A stretch of 19,372 nucleotides of DNA. Origin: CAZTZL01 sp964537715 (lineage in GTDB: Bacteria > Zhuqueibacterota > QNDG01 > DSAB01). Positions within the stretch are counted from its first letter, which is position 1. Each line of letters begins with the position of its first letter. A program made the translations under genes and the position numbers. Location of the stretch: the NCBI GenBank assembly GCA_964537715.1, contig CAZIAH010000081.1, positions 1 to 19,372 on the forward strand, in the 5' to 3' direction. The notes below the pieces were generated by a model. It was not told where the DNA came from, made no database searches, and saw nothing but the letters and a program-made list of their open reading frames with translations. Positions 1 through 8,718 of the stretch are shown piece by piece.

Positions 1-3000
1 GGATTTATCAATGAGTGTTCTGACATGCTGGCCCAGTATATTATATATTGCTATTTTTACCCGCTCTTCTACGGGGATCTGAAAGCGGATCATCGTACTC
101 AGGTTGAAGGGATTGGGATAATTACTATACAATTTATAACTTAACGCTGTTAATATTTTTGTTTCAGAATCCACTGCACTTGCTCCGGGTTCCCAGGTTT
201 TGATGAGTACCGGATATTTCCGTAAATAGGATTTCCCTTCACTTTTCCAGTGAATCTCAGGCGTATAGACCAGGTGGTTATCTTCTGTATGATCTTGAAG
301 GACTTTTAGATCAAGCGATATGGTCTTATTGTCCCCCGGATCAAGTGGATTGACATAAACCGTATCCGCATTAATGGGCACAAACTCAGAAGTGGTCGGG
401 TATACAATCATGATACTGTCTGCAGCCAGATTGCCATTGCTGATCAAATTCAGGGAGAAAGACATGGAATCACCAGCAGAAAATGGAAAATCATTGCTGT
501 TTTTCAGATTGTATTTATACAGATAAACCCGACTGTCATAAACCCGTTCATCCAATGCATTGCCATAAAAGAAGGCTGGCGCGGCTGTGATGGAGGTTTG
601 GTTATCACTTGAATCCGAAACCACCATCTGCAGATCCACAAATTCATGCGGTAAGGAATCGGGGATGTCTGCGAAAACTTCCCGCTTGTCTGGATCAATA
701 TCCAGATTCAGCTCGATTTTCTGACCAGAGGACGGAATCAGGTAAGCCTGAATCTCATTCACATCCTGGTCGGGATCATAGATCAGAAACCGTGCTTGAT
801 TCTCCTGCCCGGGACGAAGCCAGCGGGCCGGTTTGCCATCCGACAGGAGAATGAGTTGATCGACTGTGGGGGAGTTGACCCAATAAAATTCATTATCGGG
901 GATATAGAGATCATAATCCACGGTGGTGTGGCCATTTTGCCCGAGTAGACAATAATTTTGTGTGTTGCCCAAAACACGGTAAAACACATCTTCCCTGACA
1001 GGATGATAAATGGATATTAAATCCTTACTGTCCGACATCCTTTTGGCCTGCATGTTATCATAGAGATAATAATCAAATATGGTTTGATTACTGAAGAAAT
1101 TGGAAAATTGAAATTCATGTACACCCGTTGGAGATATGAATGAAGACAGACTATATCTGAGATGGGTATCTAATATTAGAACATCAAGATCACATAAAAT
1201 ATTTTCTATGGATGCCAAATAAATATCTTCTCCCGGGTCAAGTAACAACGTATCGTTACATTCAACCGTGCATCGTGTAATCAATCGATCCGGATCAAGT
1301 GTTCCGGGTCTTTCAAAGATGTTGATGTGGTCTGCTTCATCGGCTCTTATCTCACCCAGTAAAAACTGCCTTCTTTTTCTGCATGAACCCAACGACATGG
1401 AAATATAATCCGTTTTATTGAAATCGTCCGGCATTTTTAAAATGGATATCTTACTGAAATCAGTCTTGTCATACCACATACCCGAAGCTGACCATTCAAA
1501 AAAGGGTCCATCAGAGAATACAAGTATCTGGTGTCTGTTAAACTGTATGATCTGTTCATCTGTAAATAATGTGGGATCCGGAGGTGTGCTAACGGTTATA
1601 TGATCGGTAAAGTCACTGAAATGGACATGCATCGAGGTCAGGTTTTCAGATCCGCTTGGCATGGCCAAATCATCTGATGTATCGATGCCATATCCTTCGA
1701 TTTGAAGTGCCAGCAAATCCTCTTTTGTTCCCCATAATCCTCGCTTAGTAAAACGTACTCCAGAATCCAGCTTCGAAACGTATGTAAAATCCCCACCCAC
1801 GGTAGCATCAAGCGTAAAAGCGGAATCCTCTACTTGTACAAATACCAGCACATTAAGATGGCCCCAAAAATGTTCATCTGTTTTAGGATTATCATTGATA
1901 TCATATATCTCATCTTGAAAAACATTGAACTCCGCCTCGCCATGATCGATGGTCAGATAAGTTAAACCGCCAATGCGGACATCCTGTCTTTCTATCACAT
2001 AACTGTTATAGGTGGAATCCTCCTCCCCATGCTCCCATTTGTGGAGAAAAGCAAGAACCTGATAGGTACCTGATGGATGTCGAACATGGAATTTGGTTTG
2101 ACCAGGCCATGAACCAATGATTTTTCGATGAACTGAACCGGTTTCCCATATGAGAATTTGATATGCTGCAATGTCACATTCAATTACTAGTGTATTTGCC
2201 TTGGTAAATCCAAACGGCATATAGGTTGTATCATCACCGGATGTGCAAAGCACATTGCCGAAATAAGCAAACGGTTCTTTATTGATAATGGGCACACTGG
2301 AGGGCACTGCAATTTCAGCGGTGACTTCTCGTTCCTCTCCTGGCGCCAGTGTCACAGTTGCAGGATTCAAACTGAGTGTGATCCCTGAAGGAAGATTGTC
2401 ATCCCGAATAAAGGACAGGTCTTTTGACTCCTCTCCCAGATTTCTGATTGTGAAAGAAAGCGTATTTCTCCAGACGTCCAGTTCCAGATCAACCAAGCCA
2501 AAACTGAGTATGCCAGGCTGAATGATAATATCCTGCTGGGTTGCGTTCCAGGCATCCACGCACCCGGTTCCCTGTTCATAAGCATTATACTTTTCTTCAT
2601 CCAATGGAATGGCCGAATTGACCATGGCCCATTTGAGCTGTTCAGGCATCCAATCCGGATGCAGTTGTTTGACCAGGGCAGCCACACCTGCTACGTGGGG
2701 CGCTGCCATGGAAGTCCCTGAATACGATTCTGTCCCACCATTCGGAACACTCGAATGAATCATCACTCCGGGTGCCACCAGTTCCGGCTTCACGCGAAAA
2801 TGGATCGGGTCTGGACCTTTTGAGCTGAAATCCGCCAGTTTAAACTGGGAATTACAGGCGCCAACTGTCAATGCTTTTTCTGCTGTGCCTGGAGATCCGA
2901 TGGTTTCATAGGGAGAATCAAATGGATTATATCGGCCGGAGTTTCCTGCGGAAACAACGCTGAGAATACCGGCATCCGAAGCATTGTTTACTGCAATATC

Positions 3001-3957
3001 CACGGGACTATCAGCCTGTGGGTTACCGCCCAAACTCAGATTGATAATATCAGCCGCATCATCCGTTCCGGGATTTCCGTCCGGATCCAGACAAAATTCA
3101 ATGCCGGCAATGATGGATGACCAGTATCCATATCCATCCGCATCCAAAACTTTCACGGCAAGAAATGAAACTCCCGGAGCAACCCCTGTGAGCGAATTGC
3201 TGTTCGCTCCCACAATGCCAGCCACATGGGTCCCATGGCCGTGATCATCTATCGGGTCATTGTCCTCATTAGCAAAATCATATCCGCCAATGACACGATA
3301 AGTTGGTCCATACCCTTGTCCTAGGGCCTGGTGCATATAATCAATGCCTGTATCCACAATACCCACCAAGATGCCTGAGCCATCTAATCCCAGCTCTTCT
3401 TGAACCTTATCTGCTCTGATTTGCGGCACACTTGTGTCCAAATGGATTTGAACTTTTCCATCCATATAAACTTTGTCTACCATGGGAAGCTCACGAATCA
3501 TAACCATCAATCCCCGCTGGCAATGCATGGCCAGACCGTTGAAACTCTGAAAATATTCACGCTTGATGACATAATCCTGTGATAACGAAGTACTCTTTTT
3601 GATTTTTTTATGAAACGACCGTGATAGTTTGTTGAGCTCCCTTTTGAAAGTATCATGGTTTGAGCGCATTTCCATACTTTGGGCTACACGGATGGATTTT
3701 TCCTGCAGACACAAGGGCTTTCCTTTAAAAGCCACAATAATGTCTACTTCTTCTTCCAGATTGAGTGATTTGACGGAAGTGACCTTACCATTTTCCGTTG
3801 TATAAGAACAGAACGGTTCTGAGTCGGTCAGGACCTTTTGCTCTCCATTGGGAAGTATGATAAATGAATCCCCACTATGAAGGATTGAAACATATAAAAC
3901 CATGAAGATGAAGCTAACCATGAAAGAACCGTGTTTGATTTTGCTATTTGTTTTCAT
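1..3957 (-). CDS. Secreted S8 subtilisin-like protease, downstream tandem copy (C-terminus cut by window edge)
   Basis: I read every codon from the ATG at 3957 to base 1 and found no stop in 1,319 codons. The gene is intact but leaves the window about 44 residues before its expected end, judged from its neighbour. Visible in order: a signal peptide (residues 1 to about 29, basic MKTNSKIK then a hydrophobic stretch); an inhibitor-I9-like prodomain (about 65-170); an S8 catalytic domain with Asp202 (DTGID), His241 (HGTHVAG), oxyanion Asn339 (AGNSG) and Ser416 (GTSMAAPHVAG); an Fn3-like beta-sandwich (about 490-585); a variable segment (about 590-1000); a conserved beta-rich part (about 1000-1260); and a T9SS sorting domain starting with YPNPFN at residue 1280. 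It is probably an exported or surface-held endopeptidase activated by prodomain removal; the substrate is unknown. It lies 51 nt behind its paralogue and is likely in the same transcript. Confidence 0.93.
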   Translation of the reverse strand, partial: MKTNSKIKHGSFMVSFIFMVLYVSILHSGDSFIILPNGEQKVLTDSEPFCSYTTENGKVTSVKSLNLEEEVDIIVAFKGKPLCLQEKSIRVAQSMEMRSNHDTFKRELNKLSRSFHKKIKKSTSLSQDYVIKREYFQSFNGLAMHCQRGLMVMIRELPMVDKVYMDGKVQIHLDTSVPQIRADKVQEELGLDGSGILVGIVDTGIDYMHQALGQGYGPTYRVIGGYDFANEDNDPIDDHGHGTHVAGIVGANSNSLTGVAPGVSFLAVKVLDADGYGYWSSIIAGIEFCLDPDGNPGTDDAADIINLSLGGNPQADSPVDIAVNNASDAGILSVVSAGNSGRYNPFDSPYETIGSPGTAEKALTVGACNSQFKLADFSSKGPDPIHFRVKPELVAPGVMIHSSVPNGGTESYSGTSMAAPHVAGVAALVKQLHPDWMPEQLKWAMVNSAIPLDEEKYNAYEQGTGCVDAWNATQQDIIIQPGILSFGLVDLELDVWRNTLSFTIRNLGEESKDLSFIRDDNLPSGITLSLNPATVTLAPGEEREVTAEIAVPSSVPIINKEPFAYFGNVLCTSGDDTTYMPFGFTKANTLVIECDIAAYQILIWETGSVHRKIIGSWPGQTKFHVRHPSGTYQVLAFLHKWEHGEEDSTYNSYVIERQDVRIGGLTYLTIDHGEAEFNVFQDEIYDINDNPKTDEHFWGHLNVLVFVQVEDSAFTLDATVGGDFTYVSKLDSGVRFTKRGLWGTKEDLLALQIEGYGIDTSDDLAMPSGSENLTSMHVHFSDFTDHITVSTPPDPTLFTDEQIIQFNRHQILVFSDGPFFEWSASGMWYDKTDFSKISILKMPDDFNKTDYISMSLGSCRKRRQFLLGEIRADEADHINIFERPGTLDPDRLITRCTVECNDTLLLDPGEDIYLASIENILCDLDVLILDTHLRYSLSSFISPTGVHEFQFSNFFSNQTIFDYYLYDNMQAKRMSDSKDLISIYHPVREDVFYRVLGNTQNYCLLGQNGHTTVDYDLYIPDNEFYWVNSPTVDQLILLSDGKPARWLRPGQENQARFLIYDPDQDVNEIQAYLIPSSGQKIELNLDIDPDKREVFADIPDSLPHEFVDLQMVVSDSSDNQTSITAAPAFFYGNALDERVYDSRVYLYKYNLKNSNDFPFSAGDSMSFSLNLISNGNLAADSIMIVYPTTSEFVPINADTVYVNPLDPGDNKTISLDLKVLQDHTEDNHLVYTPEIHWKSEGKSYLRKYPVLIKTWEPGASAVDSETKILTALSYKLYSNYPNPFNLSTMIRFQIPVEERVKIAIYNILGQHVRTLIDKS

Positions 3958-3963
3958 TGTACT

Positions 3964-3968
3964 CTCCT
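3964..3968 (-). promoter_or_regulatory. Shine-Dalgarno for the downstream S8 protease
   Basis: The minus strand reads AGGAG, then a 6-nt spacer, then ATG at 3957. This fixes the start at MKTNSKIK. It lies in the 51-nt gap (3958-4008) after the stop of the upstream copy, where I see no terminator hairpin. Both copies share the string GTACA between the SD and the start. Confidence 0.75.
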
Positions 3969-4008
3969 AATTTTGTTTTACGATAATACTTGATAACTGA
4001 ATCCCCAT

Positions 4009-7000
4009 TCATTTGAGCAAAACCATTTTCTGACTTTGATTAAAATCTCCTGCTTCAATTCTGCAGAAATAAACACCACTTTCAACAGTTTTGCCGGCTT
4101 CATTGGTGCCATCCCACGTAATCTGATGATCCCCTCTTTGATAGGATTTATCAATGAGTGTTCTGACATGCTGGCCCAGTATATTGTATATTGCTATTTT
4201 TACATGCTCTTCTACGGGGATCTGAAAGTGAATCGTTGTGCTCAGATTGAAGGGATTGGGATAGTTATTATGAAGTTTATAACTTAACGGAGTTGCTGTT
4301 TCTGTTTCAGAACCCACTGCACTGGTTCCGGATTCCCAGGTTTTGATGAGCACCGGATATTCTCGCATATAGGATTTTCCATTACTCTTCCAGTGAATCT
4401 CAGGCGTATAGACCAGATGATGCTCCTCGGTATGATCTATAAGGACTTTTAAATCAAGCGATACGGTCTTTTTGGCCCCCGGATCAAGTGGATTGACATA
4501 AACCGTATCCGCATGGATGGGCATAAACTCAGAAGTGGTCGGGTATACGACCATGATGCTGTCTGCAGCCAGGTTGCCGTTACTGATCAAATTTAGAGAG
4601 AGTGAAAGGTTGTCGCCCGCAGAGAAAGGAAATTGATCGCCGTTTTCCAGGTTGTATTTAACCAGATAGACCCGGCTGTCATACACCCGCTCATCCAATG
4701 CATTGCCGTAAAAGAAGGCTGGCGCTGCTGTGACGGAAGTTCGATTATCACTGGAATCCGAAACCACCACCTGCAGATCCATGAATTCATGCGGCAGGGA
4801 ATCGGGGATATCCGCGAACACTTCCCGCTTTTCTGCATTGATTTCTAAATTCAGCTCGATTTTCTGACCAGAGGACGGAATCAGGTAAGCCTGAATCTCA
4901 TTCACATCGTGATTGGCATCATAGATCAGAAACCGGACTTGGTTATCCTGACCGGGACGGAGCCAGCGTGCCGGTTTGCCATCCACCAGGAGTATCAACT
5001 GATCCAGGCAGGGTGGATCTGCATAACCATTATAAGGTATGTTTTCTATAAAATCAAACTCATAATCAACCGTTGTGTGGCCATTTTGCCCGAGCAAACA
5101 ATAATTCTGAGTATGTCCGCCGATCCGATAAACTGTATATGCTTCTGAAGCACCGCAATTATGACCAAATGGGAACATGCTCCTCATATCTATGGCCCGG
5201 GTATGATCATAGTAATAATATTCGAAAACGGACTGCCCTGTTCGAGATCTTGATTCTTCCTGTTCATAAGCACCTATGGGAGAAACAAATGATTCCCCGC
5301 CATACCTGCCAAAGCAATCCAATAAATTATCACCAGGTCCCCAAATGTTTTCGATAGCCGGTAAATAAAACTCTTCACCGGGAATAAAATACAAGGTATC
5401 TGCGCTTTCCATTTGACACCGGGGAATGAGTAAATCGGATTCATGATCAGGTGATCGAAACGCAGGTCTTTCAAAAATATTGATATTGCCATTTTCATCG
5501 GTCCTGATATCACCAAGAATAAATGTTCTGTTTTTTCTTTTTAAATAAATCGAATATGCACTAAAGCTATTGATATTAAAAGCCGCAGACATTTTTGACA
5601 AAGCAATATGACTGTAATCTGTTTTATTAAAACCCACCCCAAGATAAGTAACTGTTTTACTACCATTGGTGAATTCATAATCATGACAGACAATTCTTTG
5701 TCTTTCAGATACTTCCGACAAGGCCGGACCAATTAAATTATCAATCGATTCACCAAATTTTACATTCAAAGAGGTTAAATTCTCTGATCCGCTCGGTGGA
5801 ATCAAATCTTCAACTGTATCAATCCCATTTCTTTCAGATAAAAGGGCCAGCAAATTTTTTTCTGTTCCCCACAGTTCCAACTTGGTGATAGAAAAATTCG
5901 TATCTACTTTAGAAATGTAGACATCCCCGAAACTAAGCCAACCATGTCCAACATGTGTTTCTCCCTCCAGTGTCCTTTCCGATTTACTCATAGACAGTGA
6001 AAATGAATTGCCAATCAAATCTTCCTCTGTTTGTGGATTGTCATTGATATCATAAACAGGCCCCTGAAAAGCATAGAATTCCGCATCTTCATGACTGACA
6101 GTTAAATAGGTTAATCCACCGACTTCAACGTCTTGTTTTTCTATGTAATAGAAAGAATAGGTCATTGTATCTTCCGTTTGATTGATACAAAAAAAGTGGA
6201 TAAGTATATTATAAATCCCAGGCTGGTGTTTAATATAATATTTGGTTTTTCCCTCGACTCCCTCAACTGAGCGACTTGTGATTGAATTGGGATCCCAAAT
6301 AAGAATATCAAATGGTGCAATATCACATTCAACGACCAAAATATTTGCTTTGGTAAATCCAAACGGGATATGGGTTGTATCCTCACCCGATGTGCAAAGC
6401 ACATTGCCGAAGTATGCAAAGGGTTCTCTGTTGATAATGGGCACACTGGAGGACACTGCAATTTCAGCGGTGATTTCTCGTTCCTCGCCGGGGGCCAGAG
6501 TCACGGTTGAAGGATTCAAACTGAGTGTGATTCCTGAAGGAAGATTGTCATCCCGGATAAAGGATAGGTCTTTTGATTCCTCTCCCAGATTTCTGATCGT
6601 AAAAGAAAGCGTATCTCTCCACACATCCAACTCCAGATCAACCAGACCAAAACTGAGTATGCCGGGCTGAATGATGATCTCCTGCTGGGTGGCGTTCCAG
6701 GCATCCACGCATCCGGTTCCCTGTTCAAAGGCATTATACGTCTCTCCACTCAATGGAATGGCTGAATTGACCATGGCCCATTTCAACTGCTCAGGGGTCC
6801 AGTCCGGATACAGTTGTTTGACCAGGGCAGCCACACCCGCAACGTGGGGCGCTGCCATGGAAGTTCCTGAATGCGATTCTGTTCCGCCGTTGGGAACACT
6901 CGATTCAATCATCACGCCGGGCGCCACCAGTTCTGGTTTGATGCGAAAATGGATCGGATCTGGTCCTTTTGAACTAAAATCTGCCAGTTTAAAGACAGAA

Positions 7001-8100
7001 TCACAGGCGCCGACTGTCAGTGCTTTTTCCGCTGTGGCTGGAGATCCGATCGTTCCATAGGGGGAATCAAATGGATTATCCCCCCCGGAATTCCCTGCAG
7101 CCACAACACTTAAAACACCGGCATCCGAAGCATTGTTTACCGCAATTTCAACCGGATCATCTACCAGCGGCCGACCACCAAAACTCATATTCATAATATC
7201 AACTGCATCATCCGTTCCGGGATTGCCGTCCGGATCGAGACAAAATTCGATACCTGCAAGGACAGATGAAAATTCACCGGATCCATTCTCATCCAGTACT
7301 TTCACAGCAAGAAACGAGACTCCCGGAGCAACCCCTGTAAGTGAATTGCTGTTCGCTCCCACAATGCCAGCCACATGGGTGCCATGACTATGATCATCCA
7401 CTGGATCACTGTCCTCATTGATAAAATCATATCCCCCGATCACCCGATAACCTGGTCCGTAACCCTGTCCCAGAGCTGGGTGCATGTAATCAATGCCTGT
7501 ATCCACAATACCTACCAAGATGCCCGAGCCATCCAATCCCAGTTCTTCTCTCACTTTATCTGCTCTGATTTGCGGTACGCTTGTATCCAAATGGATTTTA
7601 ACTTCTCCGTCCATATACACTTTGTCTACCATGGGAAGCTCACGAATCATAAGCATCAAACCCCGCTTGCAGCGCATGGCCAGGCCATTGAAACTCTGAA
7701 AATATTCACGCTTGATGACATAATCCTGTGATGACGAAGCACTCTTTTTGATTTTTTTGTGAAAAGCACGTGAGAGTTTATTGAGCTCACCTTTAAAGGC
7801 ATCATGTTCTGATTGCATTTCCATACTTTTGGCTACTCGGATTGATTTGTTCTGCAGGCACAAGGGCTTTCCTTTAAAAGCCACAATGATGTCTACTTCT
7901 TCTTCCAGATTGATTGATTTGACGGAAGTGACTTCACCATTTTCCGTTGTATAATAACAGGCCGGTTCTGAATCGGTCAGGACCTTTTGCTCACCGTTGG
8001 GCAGCATGACAAATGAATCCCCGCTAAAAAGGGTTGAAGCATAAAGTAAGGTCAAACTGATAATGTAATAACAGAGTTTAATTTTGCTGTTTGTTTTCAT
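4009..8100 (-). CDS. Secreted S8 subtilisin-like protease with T9SS sorting domain, upstream tandem copy
   Basis: This encodes 1,363 residues from the ATG at 8100. A GTG at 8109 extends the frame by three codons but overlaps the Shine-Dalgarno, so I chose the ATG. Order: a signal peptide (1 to about 27); an I9-like prodomain (about 65-168); a peptidase S8 domain with Asp200 (DTGIDYMHPAL), His239 (HGTHVAG), Asn337 (AAGNSG) and Ser414 (SGTSMAAPHVAG); an Fn3-like domain (about 485-580, LSFTIRNLG and APGEEREITAEIAV); a central segment (about 590-1000) with no fold I recognise; a beta-rich region (about 1000-1260); and a T9SS type-A sorting domain from YPNPFN at 1280 to the C-terminal KMVLLK. The catalytic set is complete, so activity is expected outside the cell after export through Sec and then T9SS. 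The substrate cannot be read from sequence. It is the first gene of the pair and is preceded by the ECF sigma remnant. Confidence 0.95.
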   Translation of the reverse strand: MKTNSKIKLCYYIISLTLLYASTLFSGDSFVMLPNGEQKVLTDSEPACYYTTENGEVTSVKSINLEEEVDIIVAFKGKPLCLQNKSIRVAKSMEMQSEHDAFKGELNKLSRAFHKKIKKSASSSQDYVIKREYFQSFNGLAMRCKRGLMLMIRELPMVDKVYMDGEVKIHLDTSVPQIRADKVREELGLDGSGILVGIVDTGIDYMHPALGQGYGPGYRVIGGYDFINEDSDPVDDHSHGTHVAGIVGANSNSLTGVAPGVSFLAVKVLDENGSGEFSSVLAGIEFCLDPDGNPGTDDAVDIMNMSFGGRPLVDDPVEIAVNNASDAGVLSVVAAGNSGGDNPFDSPYGTIGSPATAEKALTVGACDSVFKLADFSSKGPDPIHFRIKPELVAPGVMIESSVPNGGTESHSGTSMAAPHVAGVAALVKQLYPDWTPEQLKWAMVNSAIPLSGETYNAFEQGTGCVDAWNATQQEIIIQPGILSFGLVDLELDVWRDTLSFTIRNLGEESKDLSFIRDDNLPSGITLSLNPSTVTLAPGEEREITAEIAVSSSVPIINREPFAYFGNVLCTSGEDTTHIPFGFTKANILVVECDIAPFDILIWDPNSITSRSVEGVEGKTKYYIKHQPGIYNILIHFFCINQTEDTMTYSFYYIEKQDVEVGGLTYLTVSHEDAEFYAFQGPVYDINDNPQTEEDLIGNSFSLSMSKSERTLEGETHVGHGWLSFGDVYISKVDTNFSITKLELWGTEKNLLALLSERNGIDTVEDLIPPSGSENLTSLNVKFGESIDNLIGPALSEVSERQRIVCHDYEFTNGSKTVTYLGVGFNKTDYSHIALSKMSAAFNINSFSAYSIYLKRKNRTFILGDIRTDENGNINIFERPAFRSPDHESDLLIPRCQMESADTLYFIPGEEFYLPAIENIWGPGDNLLDCFGRYGGESFVSPIGAYEQEESRSRTGQSVFEYYYYDHTRAIDMRSMFPFGHNCGASEAYTVYRIGGHTQNYCLLGQNGHTTVDYEFDFIENIPYNGYADPPCLDQLILLVDGKPARWLRPGQDNQVRFLIYDANHDVNEIQAYLIPSSGQKIELNLEINAEKREVFADIPDSLPHEFMDLQVVVSDSSDNRTSVTAAPAFFYGNALDERVYDSRVYLVKYNLENGDQFPFSAGDNLSLSLNLISNGNLAADSIMVVYPTTSEFMPIHADTVYVNPLDPGAKKTVSLDLKVLIDHTEEHHLVYTPEIHWKSNGKSYMREYPVLIKTWESGTSAVGSETETATPLSYKLHNNYPNPFNLSTTIHFQIPVEEHVKIAIYNILGQHVRTLIDKSYQRGDHQITWDGTNEAGKTVESGVYFCRIEAGDFNQSQKMVLLK

Positions 8101-8108
8101 TTTGTACA

Positions 8109-8126
8109 CTCCTTTTTTTGATTATA
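8109..8126 (-). promoter_or_regulatory. Ribosome binding site and possible -10 box of the S8 protease pair
   Basis: The minus strand reads AGGAG at 8109-8113, 8 nt before the ATG at 8100, which is a good Shine-Dalgarno. Just upstream is a perfect TATAAT (8121-8126) in an A/T-rich stretch. No convincing -35 box is visible about 17 nt further up. A start site 7 nt after this -10 would leave a very short leader, so the RBS is solid and the promoter is tentative. Confidence 0.5.
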
Positions 8127-8224
8127 ATTTTTTACTAAACCGCCACTCAGTCTCTTTTAGGTACAGTGGAAAGTTTTTCTTTGAAACACCCTGGCTATGT
8201 TCAGCAATGTGAATAACCTTGTTC

Positions 8225-8245
8225 ATCCTTCGACAGGCTCAGGAT
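8225..8245. repeat. REP-like extragenic palindrome
   Basis: The core is ccttcgacaggctcagga, flanked by matching arms ATCCT (8225-8229) and AGGAT (8241-8245). From memory, variants of this string (cgacaggctcagg, or with cgacaagctcag) are abundant between genes in many unrelated bacterial genomes. Only one copy is present here. It sits in the leader region between the sigma remnant and the protease pair. Confidence 0.5.
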
Positions 8246-8292
8246 AAACGGCACGATTTACCAAAGTTTAAAGTTAAGTCAGATGAAAAAAC

Positions 8293-8305
8293 AAAAACCC
8301 TATTT
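8293..8305. repeat. 13-bp direct repeat, copy 1
   Basis: The string aaaaaccctattt occurs here and again at 8669-8681, one copy on each side of the ECF sigma remnant. On the minus strand each copy reads AAATAGGGTTTTT, so the T-run follows the end of the sigma remnant here and the secreted hydrolase gene in the other copy. It could be a recombination footprint, a shared terminator tail or chance. Confidence 0.4.
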
Positions 8306-8323
8306 CGAAGTTAGAATTTCTCT

Positions 8324-8594
8324 TCATGTCTTTAACACTTTGGTGATCTGGCTTTCCACGGTTTTAATGGAAGCACTCAGAATTTCTGCGATTTCTGAAT
8401 TCTTTAATCCTTCGAACCGGCTCAATACAAAAGCGATACGCAGTTTTTCCGGGAGGGCATTCATGGTCATTTCGAGGTCGATCATAATGTCTGTGATGTT
8501 GTCCGAAGCAACATCGGTGTGAGACAATTGGGAGGCGATATAGACGTGTTCTCTCGATTAATTCTTCATCAGATAATCGTTTATTTGTCTGCAT
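8324..8594 (-). pseudogene. Remnant of an ECF sigma-70 factor (region 2 lost, frame changed)
   Basis: The ATG at 8594 opens a frame beginning MQTNKRLSDEELIER, the usual opening of an ECF sigma factor. About 45 bases later that frame loses similarity. A second frame then carries SREHVYIASQLSHTD and a clear region 4: LPEKLRIAFVLSRFEGLK, then SEIAEILSASIKTVESQ (the DNA-binding helix-turn-helix), ending KVLKT with a TGA at 8324-8326. Region 2, which binds core polymerase and the -10 element, is absent, and the second frame has a stop just upstream of the SREHV segment. The family is normally about 180-200 residues, so roughly 100 codons appear deleted (inference). The longest single frame, 67 codons from a TTG at 8527, could only make an isolated region 4. 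No anti-sigma gene is adjacent. Confidence 0.75.
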
Positions 8595-8668
8595 GAATTA
8601 TTGAATTGTTGTTTTATTCGAGTATGAAAGACGGAAGATTTTTTTGTAATAAAGTCAGTTTGATATGT

Positions 8669-8681
8669 AAAAACCCTATTT
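8669..8681. repeat. 13-bp direct repeat, copy 2
   Basis: This is the second copy of aaaaaccctattt, upstream of the sigma remnant. It overlaps the 3' end of the weak hairpin at 8676-8718, so on the minus strand the T-run directly follows the stem. Confidence 0.4.
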
Positions 8682-8718
8682 AAGAAAATAATTATTAAAT
8701 TTTTATAGACTTAAATAG
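8676..8718 (-). terminator. Possible weak intrinsic terminator after the secreted hydrolase gene
   Basis: On the plus strand, perfect 9-bp arms ctatttaag (8676-8684) and cttaaatag (8710-8718) pair across a 25-nt A/T-rich loop. In transcription order the stem is followed by GGGTTTTTA. It starts 3 nt after the stop codon of the gene ending at 8721. The stem is almost all A/T with a long loop, so it would be weak, and chance is possible in A/T-rich DNA. Confidence 0.35.

Larger units (their letters stand above)
1..8100 (-). repeat. Tandem gene duplication of about 4.1 kb (two S8 protease copies)
   Basis: Base 1 aligns with 4144 and base 3957 with 8100, so the two copies have the same net offset at both ends. 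Flanking parts are very similar: by eye, about 23 differences in 240 bases at 2281-2520 versus 6430-6669, roughly 90% identity. The middle (about 950-2190 versus 5090-6330) is still alignable as protein but far more different. The signal-peptide cores also differ, with the downstream copy two residues longer there and two shorter in the middle. Confidence 0.93.

Noticed and set aside
1..3957. Suspicion that the downstream protease copy is a frameshifted pseudogene, since no complete start-to-stop frame lies there
   Set aside because: I read all triplets from 3957 to 1 and found no in-frame stop. The gene simply runs off the window edge, with its catalytic triad intact.
3958..4008. Possible promoter or terminator between the two protease genes
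   Set aside because: Only 51 nt, with no hairpin or convincing -35/-10 pair. Only the Shine-Dalgarno is supportable.
6242..7731. Plus-strand open frames opposite the proteases (6242-6670, 6671-7060, 7133-7387, 7375-7731), partly repeated opposite the other copy
   Set aside because: They are antisense shadows. Their similarity between copies follows from the duplicated minus-strand gene, and they show no recognisable domain or RBS.
8101..8109. GTG start at 8109 for the upstream protease
   Set aside because: The GTG overlaps the AGGAG ribosome binding site. The ATG at 8100 has an 8-nt spacer and matches the MKTNSKIK start of the paralogue.
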